From: Burkholderiaceae bacterium
Lineage (GTDB): Bacteria > Pseudomonadota > Gammaproteobacteria > Burkholderiales > Burkholderiaceae_A
Assembly: GCA_018402635.1 (NCBI GenBank)
Contig: JAGYIP010000009.1
Span: 1 to 64,000, forward strand
Direction: 5' to 3'
DNA: 64,000 nt
Part shown: one piece after another, positions 33,348-41,545 of the stretch
How positions within the stretch are numbered: the stretch's first letter is position 1
Layout of the letters: each line of letters begins with the position of its first letter
The notes under the pieces: generated by a model
The model's input: the letters and a program-made list of their open reading frames with translations, nothing else
The model's database searches: none
What the model was told of the DNA's origin: nothing
Position numbers and translations under genes: made by a program

Positions 33348-34202
33348 TTATTTGCTACTTAATAAGACCAGCGTTTCGGGCGGCCTTTTCCATACCCTTA
33401 TAGTTCTCTGCCTTTGTTGGTATAAAGCGCGTAGCTCGTGCGAGTCCAAGTATTTCTTTGCCCTCGGGGTATCGGTGCTCAGCTCGAGAAAGGCTCGCTC
33501 AATTTTTGCCCGAAGCTCAGCTGGCATATCGACATGGATCGTCCAGTTGTAGTTGTAAAAGCTTGGTGTCTCGTAAAAAACATTCACTTGTGTGATGTCC
33601 ACTCGCTTTGACTCAACGAACTTTCTCCATACAGTCATGTCAACTGCTGCAGCGTCGACCCTGCCGCTTACCACTGCAGCAATCGATGCATCGTGGGCGC
33701 CAGAGTAAGCGAGCTTTGCCAGGTCCTTCTCGGGGTCTATACCTGCCTCAAGTAAGTAGGAGCGCGGCATAAGGTGGCCTGAGGTGCTTGATGGTGAGCC
33801 AAAGGTAAGGGTCTTGCCTTTAAGGTGGCTAAGCTGCGTTATTCCGGACCCAGTCTTTGAAATAAAGACGGACCGAAACCGCGTGTCCTCTTCGCGTTGA
33901 AGGATTGGAATGACTTTACCGCCAGAGCGGATGTCTGCCTGAACAAAGGTGAGCCCGCCAAGCCATGCTAGCTCTATTTGTTTATTCACAAGTGCTTCAA
34001 CCGCGGCGGGATAGTCAGATACCGCACGAAATACCACCTTCATACCAAGCCTGCGCTCAAGGTATTTCACTAAGGGCGTGAATTTACGAATTTGCTCGCT
34101 TGCAGCCTCCTCGGGGATTGTAGAAACCCGAAGAACATCTTGAGCACTTGCAGAAGCCACCGAGAGGCTAACAAGTAAAGAACCTATGAGAATGCGTAAC
34201 AT
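33348..34202 (-). CDS. phnD: PhnD-type periplasmic binding protein, C-terminus frameshifted in copy 1
   Basis: A signal peptide (MLRILIGSLLVSLSVASASAQ) is followed by a PhnD-like fold: TIPEEAASEQIRKFTPL, IELAWLGGLTFVQAD, FGSPSSTSGHLMPRSYLLEAGI, AYSGAHDASIAAV. Proteins with this pattern are often annotated as putative selenate or phosphonate binding proteins; the ligand is unproven. In this copy GGGG (33466-33469) replaces GGGGG of copy 2, so the last ~35 residues are read in another frame and the end becomes a different basic tail. The binding core is intact, so partial function is conceivable. Confidence 0.85.
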   Translation of the reverse strand: MLRILIGSLLVSLSVASASAQDVLRVSTIPEEAASEQIRKFTPLVKYLERRLGMKVVFRAVSDYPAAVEALVNKQIELAWLGGLTFVQADIRSGGKVIPILQREEDTRFRSVFISKTGSGITQLSHLKGKTLTFGSPSSTSGHLMPRSYLLEAGIDPEKDLAKLAYSGAHDASIAAVVSGRVDAAAVDMTVWRKFVESKRVDITQVNVFYETPSFYNYNWTIHVDMPAELRAKIERAFLELSTDTPRAKKYLDSHELRALYQQRQRTIRVWKRPPETLVLLSSK

Positions 34203-34208
34203 TGAATA

Positions 34209-34421
34209 TCACCTAGTAAAAAGATTATTGTCGGGGGTTTTCTCAAGTGCAAGCAAGTAGGAGTTGACAGCCTCGGCATATCGCCCCTGTTTTCGATGTA
34301 AGAACCCAACATAGCCAAGACCTCGCTTTAGCTTTTGTCTGAAATGGCCTCCAAGACCATTTCAGCAGACCGATATCGACCTGCATACGCCAGTTCACGT
34401 AGCGCGACATACAGGAGCCAT
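34209..34421 (-). pseudogene. TPR-protein remnant upstream of the binding-protein gene, copy 1
   Basis: Read on the minus strand, ..ALRELAYAGRYRSAEMVLEAIS lies in one frame and GYVGFLHRKQGRYAEAVNSYLL then ALEKTPDNN in another, ending 9 bp before the phnD ATG. The second piece is a textbook tetratricopeptide repeat. The frames are out of register and the 5' part is missing, so the gene is dead. The same lesion is in copy 2, so it predates the duplication. Confidence 0.55.
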
Positions 34422-34494
34422 ACAAAATTTACAGCAAAGTTCGAGTTCCCAATTATGGGAAGACCTTTTCGTCTTTGGGTTTGAGTGGAAACTT

Positions 34495-35556
34495 ATGCGT
34501 CGCCGTCTATTCTTCATTCAAACTCTTAGCGTTCTAGCCGCTGCAAGCGGATCCATATTGACTGGGGCCGTGGGCCGATCATTTGCATCTTCTATTGAAG
34601 GCCATCGAGTTTTGGATTTCGATCTCCTCGATGCTGGCCGACAAAGACCTGTACCGACGCGTCTGTATCTTCCCCAAACGGCAAGCCAAACCCACCCGGT
34701 ACCTTTGCTCACCTTCTCTCACGGTTTGGGTGGCTCGCGCTTCGGATACCGTTATCTCGGAAGTCATTTAGCTGACGCTGGGATTGCCAGTCTTCACCCG
34801 CAGCACATTGGTAGCGATAACGCCTTGTGGTGGGGCAACCCATTTGAGCTTGTGCAGCGCCTGCAGTCCGCTGTTGGAGACTCCGAGGCTCGGTCCCGTG
34901 TGTTGGATATTCGCTTTTCGCTGGATAAGATCCTCTCCTCAGAGGTTAGCCCACTTTTAGACCCATCAAAAATTGCAGTGGCTGGGCACTCCTACGGCGC
35001 GAACACGGCAATGCTTATTTCGGGCGCGCAAGTTAAAGAAACAGGGCTGAACGTAGGTAGCCTAAGAGATAAACGCATTCGGGCAGCTATTTTAATTTCC
35101 GCACCTCCCTTGGTGGGGCAGGGTTCAATGGAAGAGGTGTTAGGCGCTGTCAGCGTTCCTACTTTGCACATCACAAGCATTGACGACACCATTAACCTTC
35201 CGGGCTATCGCAGTACGGTCGAGGATCGGCTCGTTATTTTTAACGCCATGAGTGAATCTCAAAAGACCTTAGCGGTTTTTAATACCGGCGGCCACAGTAT
35301 CTTTACTGATAGAACCACCCGAAGTGGCCCCGAAATTAGCGAGCGCATTAAAAAGGCTACGCGTGAACTTTGTACGATCTTTCTTCGCGAGTCTTTCTTT
35401 GAGGAGCTTGAAGAGACAAAAGAACAAGGCCTTGGGGAGCAGGTGCCTTTTGATCGAATGACATCATCTGAACAAAGCACAAAGGAATGGCTCGTTAAAC
35501 ATAACGACCTGGTATATCGTTTTGTTACGCCGTTCGAATCTCAGAAGTCAGGGTAG
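34495..35556 (+). CDS. Exported alpha/beta hydrolase, copy 2
   Basis: 353 residues, the same protein as copy 1 as far as I compared. Substitutions between the copies are silent (for example CACCTA vs CATTTA in the SHLA codons). The upstream region is different: here the ATG follows the end of unit 1, so the gene has lost or changed the promoter it has in copy 1. The GHSYG nucleophile motif is intact. Confidence 0.85.
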   Translation: MRRRLFFIQTLSVLAAASGSILTGAVGRSFASSIEGHRVLDFDLLDAGRQRPVPTRLYLPQTASQTHPVPLLTFSHGLGGSRFGYRYLGSHLADAGIASLHPQHIGSDNALWWGNPFELVQRLQSAVGDSEARSRVLDIRFSLDKILSSEVSPLLDPSKIAVAGHSYGANTAMLISGAQVKETGLNVGSLRDKRIRAAILISAPPLVGQGSMEEVLGAVSVPTLHITSIDDTINLPGYRSTVEDRLVIFNAMSESQKTLAVFNTGGHSIFTDRTTRSGPEISERIKKATRELCTIFLRESFFEELEETKEQGLGEQVPFDRMTSSEQSTKEWLVKHNDLVYRFVTPFESQKSG

Positions 35557-35583
35557 GGTCGAACAACATCATCATCATCATCC

Positions 35584-35826
35584 TCATCTGCCGGGATGGT
35601 CATGCGTGTCGCGCCGCACCTTAAAGATTTTTGCCTCTGAGGACATGAGTCGCAAGGTGCCATCCAGCATGAAACTTATACCAATGCCAAGGCCTATGCC
35701 CAGAAGATACCCCATCTCAAAGACCTTCCCACAAAGTAGTCCTAGCAGGGGGAAAAGGACCCAGACAAAGACTCGCAGTCTCTTTGCAGATTGATGCATT
35801 TTTTGTTCACGATCGGTCATAGTCAT
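35584..35826 (-). CDS. Small two-helix membrane protein, copy 2
   Basis: 80 residues with two hydrophobic segments. It differs from copy 1 at a few positions near the N-terminus (QKMHQSA) and at the last residue (Arg). The short His-codon-rich stretch between it and the hydrolase stop (CATCATCATC) varies in length between copies, an example of slippage. Confidence 0.5.
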   Translation of the reverse strand: MTMTDREQKMHQSAKRLRVFVWVLFPLLGLLCGKVFEMGYLLGIGLGIGISFMLDGTLRLMSSEAKIFKVRRDTHDHPGR

Positions 35827-35907
35827 GATTTAATACTACGCCGAGGTGAACAGCATGGGTAGCTTCTAGCCCATTGAAGCTGAGGGTTTTTTCAATGTTT
35901 ATAAAAG

Positions 35908-36498
35908 GTGCGCAATAAATTGCAGCGACTTGCCCTCACGCTTCTGTGCCTTACGATCTTTCTCGGAGCATCCTTTCAGGTTCTTGGCTCCTCTCGGGAC
36001 TATGAGGTTAGCAAGGAACGATCGAAGCTCAATTTTTCCTTCGCAGTCTTAGGTATGCCACTTATTGAGGCCACCTTTAACGACTTCAAAGGCACGATTG
36101 TCTTTGATTCAGCAGAGAAAACCGGTAATGCTCAATTCTCCATAGACCTACGATCTGTCGAGACGGGAATTACGGCGGTTAATGAACGTATGCAAGAGCC
36201 AGAGTTATTGTTTACCGAGAGCTTTCCTATTGCCGATTTTAAATCGTCAGCCCTTCAATTCGAGCAGGAACGCCTCGTGAAAATTGAAGGCGACCTAACA
36301 ATAAAAGGTACAACGCGGAATGTTGAATTCAAAGTCCAATCATTTACGACGACGTCTCTAGACGATACGGGTCTTCGTACAATCTCGGCAGTGGCAACCG
36401 CAGTTATTCTGCGCAGCGACTTCGGGGCTGGTAAGTACGCCCCTTTTGTAGGCAACCAGGTTCGCATTCAGATTAACCTTGTTGCTGTATCGCCTTAA
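35908..36498 (+). CDS. YceI-family periplasmic protein, copy 2
   Basis: 196 residues from GTG, protein identical to copy 1, including the signal peptide and the YceI barrel motifs. The spacer after it (36499-36666) shows a few substitutions relative to copy 1. Confidence 0.9.
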   Translation: MRNKLQRLALTLLCLTIFLGASFQVLGSSRDYEVSKERSKLNFSFAVLGMPLIEATFNDFKGTIVFDSAEKTGNAQFSIDLRSVETGITAVNERMQEPELLFTESFPIADFKSSALQFEQERLVKIEGDLTIKGTTRNVEFKVQSFTTTSLDDTGLRTISAVATAVILRSDFGAGKYAPFVGNQVRIQINLVAVSP

Positions 36499-36666
36499 AA
36501 CCTTTTACAACCATTAGCTCTAAATTGTCTTTGTAAGACAAAGCAACGTAAAAACCCGCCGCACGTTCCGCGGGCAGGCGACTATGCTGTCTCACTGAAC
36601 GATCGCTTCTTTAATCTTTCCCCAAACCAGCTTTAACGCAGACTACCTTTCAAGGAGATTTCATCA

Positions 36667-37671
36667 ATGTGGCGATTCTTCTACACCCCCAAGTGGTTTG
36701 CCTGGAGCATTCTAGGAACACTTACCATTGTGGGTTCAATCTGGTACAGCGTTCAGCTGGACGTACAAATTAACGAATGGTTCGGGCGTTTTTACGACAT
36801 GCTGCAACAAGCCCTTAGCAAGCCTGGAAGTGTCTCTATTAATGACTTCTATGCGCAGCTTTTTGACTTTGCAAGCATCGCGGGAATCTACATTGCAGTC
36901 AATGTTGTGTTTAACGGCTTCTTAGTGAACCACTGGACATTTCGGTGGCGCCAAAGCATGGCTGAGTACTATCAAGACAACTGGGTCCATGCAAAAGGAA
37001 TTGAGGGAGCGAGCCAACGACTTCAAGAAGACACTCTGAAGTTTGCACGACTTACAGAAAATCTTGGTGTGGGGCTGTTGGAGGCAGTCCTTATGCTCTT
37101 GGCGTTTCTTCCCATCCTGTACGGCTTGAGTAAGAATGTTACTGAGCTGCCATTTTTTGGCCCCGTGGACCATGCTCTACTTTGGGTGTCGCTTGCTACT
37201 GCGCTTGGTGGAACCGCAGTACTTGCACTGGTGGGGATAAAACTTCCCGGCATTGAATACGACATTCAAAAACGCGAGGCGGCCTATCGAAAGGAGCTTG
37301 TGCTGGGAGAGGATAAAGACGATCGAGCTCAGCCCGACAGTGTGGACTTCTTGTTTGCGGATGTTCGAAGAATTCACTTTAGAAGCTACTTACACTACTT
37401 CTACTTCAACCTTTCAAAATGGAGCTACCTGCAGGGCATGGTGATTGTTCCTTACATTGCGCTGGCCCCAACAATTATTGCTGGAGGCATTACGCTTGGC
37501 ATCGTAAGTCAGACTGTCCGAGCCTTTGGAAAGGTTGCTGAAAGCATGCAATACATTGTGCGAAACTGGCTGGGTATTGTTGAGCTCATCAGCGTACATA
37601 AACGTCTGCGTGAGTTTGAAAGAGCCATTACCTACAATCAACAGGTGGGAAATAGCCCAGTAAGCCCTTGA
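36667..37671 (+). CDS. SbmA/BacA-like peptide transporter, copy 2
   Basis: 334 residues, identical in protein to copy 1, with only silent changes seen (for example CCTGGTATT vs CCCGGCATT). The strong AAGGAGA ribosome site is kept. That the protein is unchanged while synonymous sites differ suggests selection on both copies. Confidence 0.88.
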   Translation: MWRFFYTPKWFAWSILGTLTIVGSIWYSVQLDVQINEWFGRFYDMLQQALSKPGSVSINDFYAQLFDFASIAGIYIAVNVVFNGFLVNHWTFRWRQSMAEYYQDNWVHAKGIEGASQRLQEDTLKFARLTENLGVGLLEAVLMLLAFLPILYGLSKNVTELPFFGPVDHALLWVSLATALGGTAVLALVGIKLPGIEYDIQKREAAYRKELVLGEDKDDRAQPDSVDFLFADVRRIHFRSYLHYFYFNLSKWSYLQGMVIVPYIALAPTIIAGGITLGIVSQTVRAFGKVAESMQYIVRNWLGIVELISVHKRLREFERAITYNQQVGNSPVSP

Positions 37672-37705
37672 AAGTAAGTGCCGAAAGGCCAAAGAGCGCA
37701 GGCAA

Positions 37706-38521
37706 CTAACGCGTTAAGGCGTTGCGAAAAACATAAGAGACTGAGTCGACTAAAATCACCAGCAAAATGATTGCCATAAGAACGCTGCTTGTCTCTTCCA
37801 TTTGAAAAAGACTCATATGAAATGAAAGCATTTGCCCAAGCCCACCTGCACCCACTACCCCAAGAACGGCTGCTGCCCGAATATTATTCTCCCAACGATA
37901 AAGGCTGTAGGAGACCAACTGGGGAAGGATGGAAGGCAGAGTTGAATAAAGAAAACACTGGCTCGGACTTGCACCAGTGATAAAGAGGGTGTGGCTTTCC
38001 TGAGCCGGAGCATTTTCTGCTGCCTCTGTAAACAGCCGGCCCAAAACCCCTGAGGTATGCAGCGCAAGAGCAAGCGTTCCTGCCATCGGGCCAAGACCCG
38101 CGCCTATCACAAGCAGTGCTGCCCACATCAGGTCGGGTACGGAGCGCAAAAAATTCAGAAGAAAGCGAGCCAATCGCATGGCAATTAACGATTGCTGCCC
38201 GTCATTGCGCTTTGCGCTAAAGTAGGCCAGTAGAATTCCTGCAAGAGCTGCAAGGAAGGTTCCTACAAAAGACATTGCAAGCGTTTCAAGCGATGCCTCA
38301 CCCAGCCTAATTAGAAAATCGGGTGTTGTATTCGGCGTAAGAAGCTCACCAATAAATCGGCCCATTCGCTGCGCAGACTCCAAGCTGAACAGGCGGTAAA
38401 GCTGCAAATCGAGTGTCCAAAAACTAAGAACCACGACAACGCAGGCGGCTGCGATTCCCCAACAAACAGAGCATCTCCAGTGCATCAGTGGATTCGGATT
38501 TGTTGGTGCTGACCGCATCAT
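37706..38521 (-). CDS. phnE: PhnE-type ABC permease A, copy 2
   Basis: 271 residues. It differs from copy 1 at QSLIAMRL (QSLMTMRL in copy 1). The transmembrane pattern and the GVVGAGGLG permease motif are intact. It overlaps permease B by 4 bp (ATGA), so the pair is co-translated here. Confidence 0.88.
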   Translation of the reverse strand: MMRSAPTNPNPLMHWRCSVCWGIAAACVVVVLSFWTLDLQLYRLFSLESAQRMGRFIGELLTPNTTPDFLIRLGEASLETLAMSFVGTFLAALAGILLAYFSAKRNDGQQSLIAMRLARFLLNFLRSVPDLMWAALLVIGAGLGPMAGTLALALHTSGVLGRLFTEAAENAPAQESHTLFITGASPSQCFLYSTLPSILPQLVSYSLYRWENNIRAAAVLGVVGAGGLGQMLSFHMSLFQMEETSSVLMAIILLVILVDSVSYVFRNALTR

Positions 38522-39354
38522 GAAATAACCTGTCGAAGCCAGGAACTCACCCGGTCTGCCAGTGCAACGAGAATCATTAAGACTATTAAGATCGTTGCGA
38601 CCTCACCGCCATTGAACATCTTCATTGAGGCGTCCATTTGTTGACCCAAGCCGCCCGCGCCAACAAAACCCAGGACAGCGGAGGATCGAATTGCACATTC
38701 CCAGCGATAAACTGTGTAGCTTGCGAGCTCGGCGGCATTTTGTGGGAGCAGCGCGTAGAAGAAGGCCTGTATGCGCCCCGAACCGTTTTCCAAAAGAACA
38801 CGACTGGCTTTCGTGTCGCCACTTTCTAGAATTTCCCCGTAAATTTTGCCAAGCATGCCCGTGTAGGTAACTGCAATGGCCATTACGCCTGCAGCAGGCC
38901 CAAGGCCAACAACTCGAACAAAAATAAGCGCCCAAATGAGCTCGGGAATACTTCGCAGAAGGATAAGAAGCCAACGAATAAACTGTCGGACGACCAGACC
39001 GACCGGATGCATAGGGCCTGTTAAAGACGATATCGATAAGGCTTTGCTTGCTGCGAGGGCCAAAGGAATCGACACAAAAAGCGCCAGAAACATGCCAGCC
39101 GTTGCAATAGCAATAGTGACCCACGATTCGTAGACGAGTAAGGCCAGAAAGTCTCTATTAAGTTCGGGCGGCAGAAAATCGCCAAGAAACCCCATTGTTA
39201 CCTTAATATTTTCTTCTTCAAATAAAATCCAGGGCTTGAACTCAACCGCCACGAGTGCTGGAAACAATAAGACGACCAGCGCGACTATCCAGAACTGCCT
39301 TTCCTGCCAGGCTGGGTCTCGAATTTGTGGTTCATGCAAGGCTCTCAACGGCAT
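38518..39354 (-). CDS. phnE: PhnE-type ABC permease B, copy 2 (intact)
   Basis: 278 residues with about six transmembrane helices. The permease loop EILESGDTKASRVLLENGSG and the conserved GFVGAGGLGQQMD are present. The CCCC at 38835-38838 keeps the frame that is broken in copy 1. Two different permeases in one operon suggest a heterodimeric membrane channel, as in some phosphonate transporters with PhnE1/PhnE2. Confidence 0.9.
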   Translation of the reverse strand: MPLRALHEPQIRDPAWQERQFWIVALVVLLFPALVAVEFKPWILFEEENIKVTMGFLGDFLPPELNRDFLALLVYESWVTIAIATAGMFLALFVSIPLALAASKALSISSLTGPMHPVGLVVRQFIRWLLILLRSIPELIWALIFVRVVGLGPAAGVMAIAVTYTGMLGKIYGEILESGDTKASRVLLENGSGRIQAFFYALLPQNAAELASYTVYRWECAIRSSAVLGFVGAGGLGQQMDASMKMFNGGEVATILIVLMILVALADRVSSWLRQVIS

Positions 39355-40184
39355 GCAATAACAACGGGGCCGACAGTGGTTGCATTAATATCCTGCTCGC
39401 CATCTGGCTCTGGCGGGTCGTTAAGCTCATGCTCAAAATTTTCATACAGACGTTTTAGGTCGGTTTCTGTCAGCGACTCGCGATCGAGATCAAAAACCAG
39501 TTGCCCATGTCGAAGGCCTGCAATTCTTGGAAACATTCGTCGAGCAATGTCCACCTGATGAAGGCTAACCACAAGGGTGACCTTACGACGCGTTGCCTCT
39601 CTAACTAGAGACTCGATTGCCTGATGACAACGTTTGGGGTCTAAAGCGGAGAGGGGCTCATCGATAAGCCATAACTCCGCAGAAGACATCAATGCTTTAG
39701 CCAGACCAACGCGTTGCCTCTCTCCCCCCGATAACCTGTCTACGCGCTGCCAAAGCTTGTCCTCAAGATCAAATGCCGAGAGCGCCTCATAGGCGGGCTG
39801 AGCAAAGCGGGGAACTAAAAGATTAAGGACAGAATCGTACAAAGATAAGTGAGGCAGCCTAGCGCTTGAAAGCGCGGTAACTACACGCTGGCGCGGTGGA
39901 AGGGGAGGGACTTGTGGAGCATAAAACAAGCGCGACCTAAGTTTCTTTAAGGCTCGCGCGCTTAATTTCCAGGGGTTAACTCCGCCAAGCTTAACTTCAC
40001 CCTGAAACGGTTCAATGCCAGTGGCGATGGCCTGCAGCAATGTCGTCTTGCCAGAACCCGAGGGCCCAATAATTGCAATATGCTCGCCCCTGCTGAGCTT
40101 TAGCTGCAATGTATCAATGGCGTTGGGGGCCTGCTTTTCCGCTGCGCGATGACGAACTTGCACAGACTCTAGATAGACCTCCAT
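39345..40184 (-). CDS. phnC: PhnC-type ABC ATPase, copy 2
   Basis: 279 residues with all ATPase motifs (GPSGSGKTT, LSGGERQR, LIDEPLSALD). Near the C-terminus it has PPEPDG where copy 1 has PPESDG. It overlaps the start of permease B by 10 bp. Confidence 0.9.
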   Translation of the reverse strand: MEVYLESVQVRHRAAEKQAPNAIDTLQLKLSRGEHIAIIGPSGSGKTTLLQAIATGIEPFQGEVKLGGVNPWKLSARALKKLRSRLFYAPQVPPLPPRQRVVTALSSARLPHLSLYDSVLNLLVPRFAQPAYEALSAFDLEDKLWQRVDRLSGGERQRVGLAKALMSSAELWLIDEPLSALDPKRCHQAIESLVREATRRKVTLVVSLHQVDIARRMFPRIAGLRHGQLVFDLDRESLTETDLKRLYENFEHELNDPPEPDGEQDINATTVGPVVIACR

Positions 40185-40203
40185 TGAGACAGCTTCTTAT
40201 TTG

Positions 40204-41052
40204 CTACTTAATAAGACCAGCGTTTCGGGCGGCCTTTTCCATACCCTTATAGTTCTCTGCCTTTGTTGGTATAAAGCGCGTAGCTCGTGCGAGTCCAAGT
40301 ATTTCTTTGCCCTCGGGGGTATCGGTGCTCAGCTCGAGAAAGGCTCGCTCAATTTTTGCCCGAAGCTCAGCTGGCATATCGACATGGATCGTCCAGTTGT
40401 AGTTGTAAAAGCTTGGTGTCTCGTAAAAAACATTCACTTGTGTGATGTCCACTCGCTTTGACTCAACAAACTTCCTCCATACAGTCATGTCAACTGCTGC
40501 AGCGTCGACCCTGCCGCTTACCACTGCAGCAATCGATGCATCGTGGGCGCCAGAGTAAGCGAGCTTTGCCAGGTCCTTCTCGGGGTCTATACCTGCCTCA
40601 AGTAAGTAGGAGCGCGGCATAAGGTGGCCTGAGGTGCTTGATGGTGAGCCAAAGGTAAGGGTCTTGCCTTTAAGGTGGCTAAGCTGCGTTATTCCGGACC
40701 CAGTCTTTGAAATAAAGACGGACCGAAACCGCGTGTCCTCTTCGCGTTGAAGGATTGGAATGACTTTACCGCCAGAGCGGATGTCTGCCTGAACAAAGGT
40801 GAGCCCGCCAAGCCATGCTAGCTCTATTTGTTTATTCACAAGTGCTTCAACCGCGGCGGGATAGTCAGATACCGCACGAAATACCACCTTCATACCAAGC
40901 CTGCGCTCAAGGTATTTCACTAAGGGCGTGAATTTACGAATTTGCTCGCTTGCAGCCTCCTCGGGGATTGTAGAAACCCGAAGAACATCTTGAGCACTTG
41001 CAGAAGCCACCGAGAGGCTAACAAGTAAAGAACCTATGAGAATGCGTAACAT
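40204..41052 (-). CDS. phnD: PhnD-type periplasmic binding protein, copy 2 (intact)
   Basis: 282 residues. The C-terminus reads TPEGKEILGLARATRFIPTK.. KAARNAGLIK, the expected end of PhnD-like proteins, made possible by the GGGGG run at 40315-40319. The likely ligand pocket is in FGSPSSTSGHL and AYSGAHDAS. It heads the minus-strand transporter operon phnD-phnC-phnE-phnE. The ligand may be an oxyanion such as selenate, phosphonate or phosphite; this cannot be settled from sequence. Confidence 0.9.
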   Translation of the reverse strand: MLRILIGSLLVSLSVASASAQDVLRVSTIPEEAASEQIRKFTPLVKYLERRLGMKVVFRAVSDYPAAVEALVNKQIELAWLGGLTFVQADIRSGGKVIPILQREEDTRFRSVFISKTGSGITQLSHLKGKTLTFGSPSSTSGHLMPRSYLLEAGIDPEKDLAKLAYSGAHDASIAAVVSGRVDAAAVDMTVWRKFVESKRVDITQVNVFYETPSFYNYNWTIHVDMPAELRAKIERAFLELSTDTPEGKEILGLARATRFIPTKAENYKGMEKAARNAGLIK

Positions 41053-41058
41053 TGAATA

Positions 41059-41275
41059 TCACCTAGTAAAAAGATTATTGTCGGGGGTTTTCTCAAGTGC
41101 AAGCAAGTAGGAGTTGACAGCCTCGGCATATCGCCCCTGTTTTCGATGTAAGAACCCAACATAGCCAAGACCTCGCTTTAGCTTTTGTCTGAAATGGCCT
41201 CTAAGACCATTTCAGCAGACCGATATCGACCTGCATACGCCAGTTCACGTAGCGCGACATAAAGCACAAAAGTTA
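41059..41275 (-). pseudogene. TPR-protein remnant, copy 2
   Basis: The same two out-of-register pieces as at 34209-34421 (AYAGRYRSAEMVLEAIS and GRYAEAVNSYLLALEK). The upstream edge differs from copy 1 by small indels (ACATAAAGCACAAAAG here). Beyond it, 41276-41545 has no supported gene; its left part ends the duplicated unit and the right part is AT-rich and presumably holds the promoter of the ArsS operon. Confidence 0.5.
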
Positions 41276-41545
41276 CAGCAAAGTTCGAATTCACAATCAT
41301 GGGAAGACCTTTTTGTCTTTGGGTTTGTAATAAGCTTTGTTTAACTCACAAGGGCTTTGCTCTCGCCTTAACCTCTTTCGTCTGTGTGGTCTTTGTTCTT
41401 GGGCGGGTCTATAGTTCTTTTCAGCCTTTTTCGAGTTTAGCTAGAAAAATTTTCGCGCGAACTCATAGTCAGTTTTTGGTAAAAAATTTTCCCCTCGTAT
41501 AAGTCCACCTTTTGATCGTATGGTCATCAATGAATCGAGCACACG

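Larger units (their letters stand above)
27636..34483. repeat. Tandem duplication, unit 1 (6,848 bp)
   Basis: Unit 1 runs from AGTGGAAACTTATGCG at 27636 to ..CTTTGGGTTTG at 34483 and is followed at once by unit 2. It carries eight genes in the order hydrolase, small membrane protein (-), yceI, sbmA-like, two permeases (-), ATPase (-), binding protein (-). No insertion sequence or terminal repeat flanks it, and the breakpoint shows no clear microhomology. It differs from unit 2 by scattered substitutions and a few small indels, two of which break genes here. Confidence 0.95.
34484..41327. repeat. Tandem duplication, unit 2 (about 6.84 kb)
   Basis: Direct repeat of unit 1, starting at AGTGGAAACTTATGCG (34484) and ending at CTTTGGGTTTG (41327), after which the sequence becomes unique (TAATAAGC..). 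All eight genes are intact here. The right end, around the TPR remnant, is the least conserved part, with small indels. Confidence 0.95.

Noticed and set aside
27636-41327. The tandem repeat as a pure assembly artefact
   Set aside because: The copies differ at many scattered positions, including non-synonymous changes and indels, and have different outer flanks. Strain mixture cannot be excluded without reads.
41299-41502. 67-residue hydrophobic ORF at the right end of unit 2
   Set aside because: It spans the duplication breakpoint, is stopped early in copy 1 and has no ribosome site.
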